From Promethearchaeota archaeon (GTDB lineage Archaea; Asgardarchaeota; Lokiarchaeia; Sigynarchaeales; SOKP01), in NCBI GenBank assembly GCA_014730295.1, contig WJIN01000233.1, forward strand, positions 1 through 28,448: a DNA stretch of 28,448 bases. Direction: 5' to 3'. The notes under the pieces were generated by a model, which did no database searches, was not told the DNA's origin, and saw only the letters and a program-made list of their open reading frames with translations. Below are positions 24,335 to 28,448 of this stretch, in pieces. The number at the start of each line of letters is the position of its first letter. The stretch's first letter is position 1. The position numbers and the translations under genes were made by a program.

Positions 24335-24997
24335 GTGCTAAAAAGTTTGGGACTAAAGGACAAATTGTTCCCTAAAAAGGGGAAGGACAAGGACGTTATA
24401 ATCACTAAAGCGAAAAGCCACATTCGAAAATTGGCAATGATGAATAAGAATTATTCAAAAAGAGCGGAGATCAGTAGAAAAAATGCGAAAATCGCCTTAC
24501 AACGCGGCGAAAAATCTCGAGCAAAAAATTATCTTATACAGTATAAGAATTATCAAACGAAAATTGACCGAACGAATAACATCAGATCTAAAATCGAGCG
24601 TCAGATTCAAGCAATAGAAGAGGGGCAATTGATTTCACAAACCGGCGATTTAATGGGAGGGATGAGAGATGAACTGAAAGAAATAGCCACAACTGCATCA
24701 CCTACCAGAGCGGCAGAAATTAATGAAGACGCAGAATTATATGTCACCGAAATAGAAGAGGCTGCGGATATTTTGGCGGGGGATCCTGAAATTGATTTGG
24801 CAATAGATGTGAGTGAAGAATTAGACCAACTAGAGACGGAAATGTTATTAGAGAAAGGAGGGGAAATGCCAGAAGTTCCCTCTGATGAATTACAGTATAT
24901 TTCAGAGATTGATACCGAAGAAGTGCAACCCGAACTCCAAAATAAAGAGAAATTGCAGGAAGAGATTGAAAAGCTCCGAAAAGAGTTAGAAGAATAA
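24335..24997 (+). CDS. ESCRT-III (Snf7-fold) protein, Vps20/32/60-like, with MIM2-like motif
   Basis: 220 aa. ESCRT-III proteins polymerise on membranes for scission and are remodelled by Vps4. A short N-terminal basic part (FPKKGKDKD) is followed by the alpha1/alpha2 hairpin (about 24-98). RGEKSRAKNYLIQYKNY with DRTNNIRSKIERQIQAIE closely resembles the same region of CHMP6/Vps20 and other Vps20/32/60-class proteins. Acidic helices follow (about 125-175). MPEVPSDEL (178-186) resembles the LPEVPSEPL MIT-interacting motif 2 recalled from CHMP6. The C-terminus is a charged helix (KLQEEIEKLRKELEE). The start is GTG at 24335. Vps4, ESCRT-II and other ESCRT genes are not adjacent. The Snf7-fold call is strong; the subclass and MIM2 calls come from recalled sequences. 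Confidence 0.82.
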   Translation: MLKSLGLKDKLFPKKGKDKDVIITKAKSHIRKLAMMNKNYSKRAEISRKNAKIALQRGEKSRAKNYLIQYKNYQTKIDRTNNIRSKIERQIQAIEEGQLISQTGDLMGGMRDELKEIATTASPTRAAEINEDAELYVTEIEEAADILAGDPEIDLAIDVSEELDQLETEMLLEKGGEMPEVPSDELQYISEIDTEEVQPELQNKEKLQEEIEKLRKELEE

Positions 24998-25038
24998 ATC
25001 AAATCACTTATTTTTTAGAAAGATCATATCTCCTTTCC

Positions 25039-26064
25039 TTACTCATAACTTTTAAGAGCTAAAATCATATTATTCAACTTACGTGTGACTATTTCATATG
25101 CGAAATCCTCTTCAAAAGAGTCTCTTAATGGTTGAAATCCGCAATCTGGTTTAATGATGAGATTTTCCTTGCCAACTAGGTTCACGGCTTTTTGAATCGT
25201 TTTTTCAATAGTGGAGATGCTTTCTACATAATCAGACAGCGTTCCGTCCTTTTTTGGCTTTATTTTAGTCTCTACCGCCCCAAATCCCAAGTATTTGTCT
25301 GCTTGTTCAAAATGGGCTTTTTTAAAAATGTCATAATTAGATGTATTACTCTGAAATTCGTGATCTAATATATTTACCTCGGTTTCCAAGAGAATATCTC
25401 TCAAATTAGGATTTAATTGTCCGCATACATGAATTGAAGAAACATCTGTGATTTCTGAAATCGCAGTATTTAAAGTTTCAATCACAAAATCTCTGGAATG
25501 GAACATGACCTTTTTTCCCACGATTAATCCTAAAATGGGCTCATCCATTGATATAATATTGAATCCCATGTTATTGTAGGCTTTTCCAATATTTTTCATT
25601 ATTTTTGCCAATTTTTCGACAATCCAACCAACCATAATGGCTTTAGGTTCTCTAAATAACATCGATTTAAGACCTTCTGAGAGGGTTCCTTGTAAAGTGA
25701 TTTCACTTGCTAGTGTAAAAGGTCCGGTCAGACAAGCCTTTGTACCGCTTATCAGATTATAAGAATGTGGATGATTTTGTAGATAATTTAACATGAATTC
25801 TCCGTATTCTAATGCAATAGGTTCATCCGGTATCTTGAAATCATCAGTAAGGATAAATTTTCCGTCTTTTTGTTCTAATTCGGGGATAAGCTGAGATAGT
25901 GGCGTTAAAAATTGCGATATCATTGAGACTAATTGAGGATAGCATGGAAAATCTATTCCGATGTTTATTTGATCCTCGATAGCTCGTTCCATATTAATTT
26001 GCGTATTTTGCAATGGAAAGGAGCCAACCACTGTAGTAGAAAGTCCAATATCATCTATATTCAT
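25039..26064 (-). CDS. MetE-core (cobalamin-independent) methionine synthase-like protein
   Basis: 341 aa, equal to the catalytic C-terminal barrel of MetE without the N-terminal duplicate, as in archaeal core-MetE proteins. STTVVGSFPLQN opens the barrel. Zinc ligands are seen as HVCG (His212, Cys214), Glu236 in DHEFQ and Cys308 in IKPDCGFQPL. ISMDEPIL (172-179) and GFGAVETK also fit. It is expected to move a methyl group to homocysteine, probably from a methylated corrinoid protein or methyl-pterin; the donor is inference. The ATG at 26064 is chosen over a TTG at 26085 because a TATA-like TTATATTTT lies about 25 nt upstream and the family begins here. The stop is 41 nt from the converging ESCRT-III stop. 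Confidence 0.85.
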   Translation of the reverse strand: MNIDDIGLSTTVVGSFPLQNTQINMERAIEDQINIGIDFPCYPQLVSMISQFLTPLSQLIPELEQKDGKFILTDDFKIPDEPIALEYGEFMLNYLQNHPHSYNLISGTKACLTGPFTLASEITLQGTLSEGLKSMLFREPKAIMVGWIVEKLAKIMKNIGKAYNNMGFNIISMDEPILGLIVGKKVMFHSRDFVIETLNTAISEITDVSSIHVCGQLNPNLRDILLETEVNILDHEFQSNTSNYDIFKKAHFEQADKYLGFGAVETKIKPKKDGTLSDYVESISTIEKTIQKAVNLVGKENLIIKPDCGFQPLRDSFEEDFAYEIVTRKLNNMILALKSYE

Positions 26065-26084
26065 ACATAAAATAAGGTTTATCA

Positions 26085-26093
26085 AAATATAAG
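26085..26093 (-). promoter_or_regulatory. TATA-like box of the MetE-core gene
   Basis: Minus-strand TTATATTTT is centred 25 nt before the ATG at 26064, supporting that start and a leaderless transcript. Confidence 0.45.
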
Positions 26094-26119
26094 TTTGATT
26101 TTAAAAAAGTGGGGAAGAA

Positions 26120-28348
26120 TTAGGAAAAATATTTCTTATTATCATACTTTCGTCCAATATTTTTTATAGCTTCATTTTCTCGTATACGCTCGTCAAGTGT
26201 ACGAATTTTTTTATTAATCATATAAAGATCTTGTTTTAAATTCTTGAATGCTCTTAAATAATCAACTTCTGTAATTTTTCCCTCATCGAATTTTCTGTCT
26301 AAGTTTTTTAGCGTTTCGTGAACACTAAACCTCTCCTTTTTTAGTTCAGTCATTTTTTTATGGTGCTCATCGACCTCACCCAAATGATCCTTATTTTGAT
26401 ACTTTTTCGGATCAAATGAAAGATTATCGTCTTTAAAATATTCCGATAAATAATTTCGAGTATAATCCTGAGTCGAAGGATCAAGTCGAGGATTATTGTA
26501 AAATGATTCAGCAGATCTACTATAGGTTTCTTGGTTAATATAATCGTTAAATGCATTTCTCAAATTATTATTTGGGAATCCATGTTTTTGGAATCGTTCA
26601 AGCTGCTTCATTAAAATATTTTTCTCTTCAGAATTACTGGGAATTGGTTCATTTCTTGAAAAATTTCCCGGATTATAGTTTTGATATCGGTTTGGATAAA
26701 GAATGTTTTGAAAATGGAAATTTTGAGAATTATTTGAATTATCAGGATACTGACTATGATTAGGGCCAATTGGTGGTTTTCCATATTGATAATTGTTATA
26801 ATGTGGGACACGCCTCTGAGAGTTATATGACTGATTTTGGTTATTTGGATAATCTTGTTGGTATGAGGGTTCAAAATATGGGTTTATATAATAATTCGGT
26901 GGTGGAGGCGTATTTCGATTATCATTGTGGTAATTATTTTGTCTATGAGGGTACTGGTTTTGTCGTGATTGGTAGGAATTACTTTCATAATGAATAGGGG
27001 GTTGCTGATATCCTTGATTATTATTACTTGAATTAGGGTTTTGAGAGGAATGCTCCGGATAATTCCCATTAGCTCTGTTAGCATAATTCAGATTATTTTT
27101 CCCTGTGTCATGGGTTTTTTCATTGTTAATTTTACATTTTAAGCTAAAAAATGAATTTATACCATCCTCTATGAAGTTTTTTAAATTTGTAAGATCTGCA
27201 TTGAGGTTCTCAATTTTTTTGGCAGATTCTTTGTCATAAATTGCCGTCTCATCAAAATTTCGCGCCAAAAGGATATATTCAATAACTCTGGAAATCGCTT
27301 TATTCGGTAGAGAAAATTCGTATTCTCCATAGGCGAATTTGATATATAATTTTTTAAATAATTTTCCTTTTTCCTTTATCCTTTGAAGATCATCCACAGG
27401 AGCTTTAAAAATTAATTCTTGTTTTTTTTTGAAAAATCCATATTCATGAACAAAAGATAAGTCTAAATTGGTGATAAACAAGATCCCATTTCTTCTTTTA
27501 AATATATCCTGGTAATTTGTACCGTTAGATAGTTTTGCATTAATAGCATATACCGGTTTTTCATCGTCTGCCAAATTGATAAACCGTTTATATTCATTGA
27601 AATATTTGGTTATTTTATCTGTAAAAGAAAGATTCTTTTTGATGGATTCTACATCACTATTAATAGTTTCTATATTATCTTCAATAAATTCATCGATGGA
27701 TTCTCGACTTCTATATAGATTTTCTAATATCCCTTCAATTATTCTAATACTTGTATTGGGTTGTGAATAAATGTCAAAGAAATACTCCTTGTTTAGAGAA
27801 AGATGATGGAAATGTATACTAATCTTCTCTAATAACTGATCCTCTATATATTTTAATAATTTAAACAAGGAAAGTAGTTCTGATTCCATTTTAGGAAAGT
27901 GATAACATCGAATAGGAGGTGCTCGTGCTTTTTTCACCTTTTCTCTTATCATATAAAGATTGTTTATAAGATCTCTGAAAGGTTCTAAAAAATTTCGGGT
28001 CTCTTTGATTAAATCTAAAAAGGATTGTTCCAATTTCTCTTTTTTTTCATATATGTTTATTATACGATGGGAATGACATTTAGGACATGATTTAATGTAT
28101 TGAGTAACATTGATTACGTTCTCACCATTACAATCTGCGCAAATTTTGATTTTCCCTATTTTCTTATCCTCAGATTCTTTCATTTGAATATTTTTGGAAT
28201 TACAATCTTGGCATACGAAAGATTCAACTTTATCATCGTCAAGACAGTCAGAGCAACAGCTGGCACCACAATTTTCACAATAATAAGCTAAAGGTTCTCT
28301 ACCTTGGCAGAATCTACAAAAATGATTCTCTATGAAATGCTCTGACAT
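26120..28348 (-). CDS. Zinc-ribbon, PH/GRAM-like, prion-like, SHOCT-like multidomain protein
   Basis: 742 aa; no complete known counterpart recognised. Order: a Cys-rich N-terminus (1-95) with CxxC pairs at 11/14, 24/27, 32/35, 46/49, 70/73 and 88/91, suggesting a B-box- or ribbon-like zinc module followed by a zinc ribbon. A helical, partly coiled region follows (100-255), then a PH/GRAM-like beta domain (about 265-365, RRNGILFITNLDLSFV, KAPVDDLQRIKE, YIKFAYGEYEFSL). Next comes a 155-residue Asn/Gln/Tyr/Pro/Ser-rich prion-like stretch (about 415-570). A helical, SHOCT-like end (LDRKFDEGKITEVDYLRAFKNLKQ, 684-707) completes it. No signal or membrane segment. The zinc and PH parts suggest docking; the low-complexity part could drive condensation. 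Both roles are inference. The start is ATG at 28348. It is separated from the MetE-core gene by 55 nt, same strand. Confidence 0.8.
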   Translation of the reverse strand: MSEHFIENHFCRFCQGREPLAYYCENCGASCCSDCLDDDKVESFVCQDCNSKNIQMKESEDKKIGKIKICADCNGENVINVTQYIKSCPKCHSHRIINIYEKKEKLEQSFLDLIKETRNFLEPFRDLINNLYMIREKVKKARAPPIRCYHFPKMESELLSLFKLLKYIEDQLLEKISIHFHHLSLNKEYFFDIYSQPNTSIRIIEGILENLYRSRESIDEFIEDNIETINSDVESIKKNLSFTDKITKYFNEYKRFINLADDEKPVYAINAKLSNGTNYQDIFKRRNGILFITNLDLSFVHEYGFFKKKQELIFKAPVDDLQRIKEKGKLFKKLYIKFAYGEYEFSLPNKAISRVIEYILLARNFDETAIYDKESAKKIENLNADLTNLKNFIEDGINSFFSLKCKINNEKTHDTGKNNLNYANRANGNYPEHSSQNPNSSNNNQGYQQPPIHYESNSYQSRQNQYPHRQNNYHNDNRNTPPPPNYYINPYFEPSYQQDYPNNQNQSYNSQRRVPHYNNYQYGKPPIGPNHSQYPDNSNNSQNFHFQNILYPNRYQNYNPGNFSRNEPIPSNSEEKNILMKQLERFQKHGFPNNNLRNAFNDYINQETYSRSAESFYNNPRLDPSTQDYTRNYLSEYFKDDNLSFDPKKYQNKDHLGEVDEHHKKMTELKKERFSVHETLKNLDRKFDEGKITEVDYLRAFKNLKQDLYMINKKIRTLDERIRENEAIKNIGRKYDNKKYFS

Positions 28349-28448
28349 TTTAATTTTTTCCTTTATGAATAAAGAACAAATCGCTTTATTATTAGAAGGT
28401 GAGGTATTCTTTTATTTTACTATGTTATTTATGTATTACGTTTTTTAA

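Noticed and set aside
24607..25002. 131-codon Ser-rich minus-strand ORF
   Set aside because: Shadow of the ESCRT-III gene; the Ser/Ile-rich composition is what antisense of a Glu-rich coding region gives.
26350..26997. Several ORFs on both strands inside the 742-aa gene
   Set aside because: They fall in the low-complexity part and reflect its biased codons; the main frame is continuous over 2.2 kb.

Overview
The window is AT-rich archaeal DNA and most likely comes from an Asgard archaeon of the Lokiarchaeia (Promethearchaeota) type. Two kinds of evidence point there. The informational genes are strictly archaeal: Pus10, ribosomal protein eL21, RNA polymerase subunit Rpb4/RpoF, a DUF655 protein, Dim1/KsgA, an Mtq2/HemK-like methylase, and the archaeal 3-dehydroquinate synthase II. 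Around them lie eukaryote-like genes typical of Asgards: a Rab/Ras-like small GTPase, a roadblock/LC7 protein, an ESCRT-III (Snf7-fold) protein with a possible MIM2 motif, and PH/GRAM-like domain proteins. Start codons include ATG, GTG and TTG. Several genes have a TATA-like box about 25-28 nt before the start codon, which suggests leaderless mRNAs.

Layout. 1-400: remains of an IS200/IS605-type TnpA (minus strand, in-frame stop, cut by the window edge) and a hairpin like those at the ends of that family. 530-2510: two tandem paralogous coiled-coil proteins of unknown function. 2660-5391: a sugar pair, a D-lyxose isomerase-like cupin and a GH127 beta-L-arabinofuranosidase-like hydrolase, sharing a promoter-proximal motif. 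5427-7479 (minus): a small GTPase followed by an ADP-forming acyl-CoA synthetase alpha-type subunit. 7770-8417 (minus): a CPBP-family protease with complete motifs. 8506-9783: a NurA-type nuclease whose stop codon overlaps that of the converging methylase gene. 9780-14333 (minus): the conserved archaeal cluster Pus10, eL21, Rpb4, DUF655, Dim1/KsgA, HemK-like. 14494-14739: a cold-shock domain protein. 14867-19412 (minus): a GPH/MFS sugar transporter, a roadblock protein with a long acidic tail, a P-loop nucleotide kinase-like protein, and a zinc-ribbon CPBP membrane protein that has lost catalytic residues. 19523-21072 (plus): a uroporphyrinogen decarboxylase/corrinoid methyltransferase-fold protein and a small PH-like protein. 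21136-24199 (minus): a small orphan, a GH57-like glycosidase, and 3-dehydroquinate synthase II. 24335-24997 (plus): ESCRT-III. 25039-28348 (minus): a MetE-core methionine synthase-like protein and a 742-aa protein combining zinc ribbons, a PH/GRAM-like domain, an Asn/Gln/Tyr/Pro-rich prion-like stretch and a SHOCT-like C-terminus.

How they work together: only the translation/transcription/RNA-modification cluster and the lyxose isomerase-GH127 pair look like coherent functional units. The eukaryote-like genes are scattered among metabolic genes rather than forming one locus. The best candidates for new biology are the stand-alone ESCRT-III, the 742-aa zinc-ribbon/PH/prion-like protein, the GTPase with altered G3 and G4 motifs, and the zinc-ribbon pseudo-CPBP protein. 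No tRNA, rRNA or CRISPR array was seen. No stretch over 300 bases lacks a gene; the longest gaps are 7480-7769, 1382-1661 and 289-532, and each is described.
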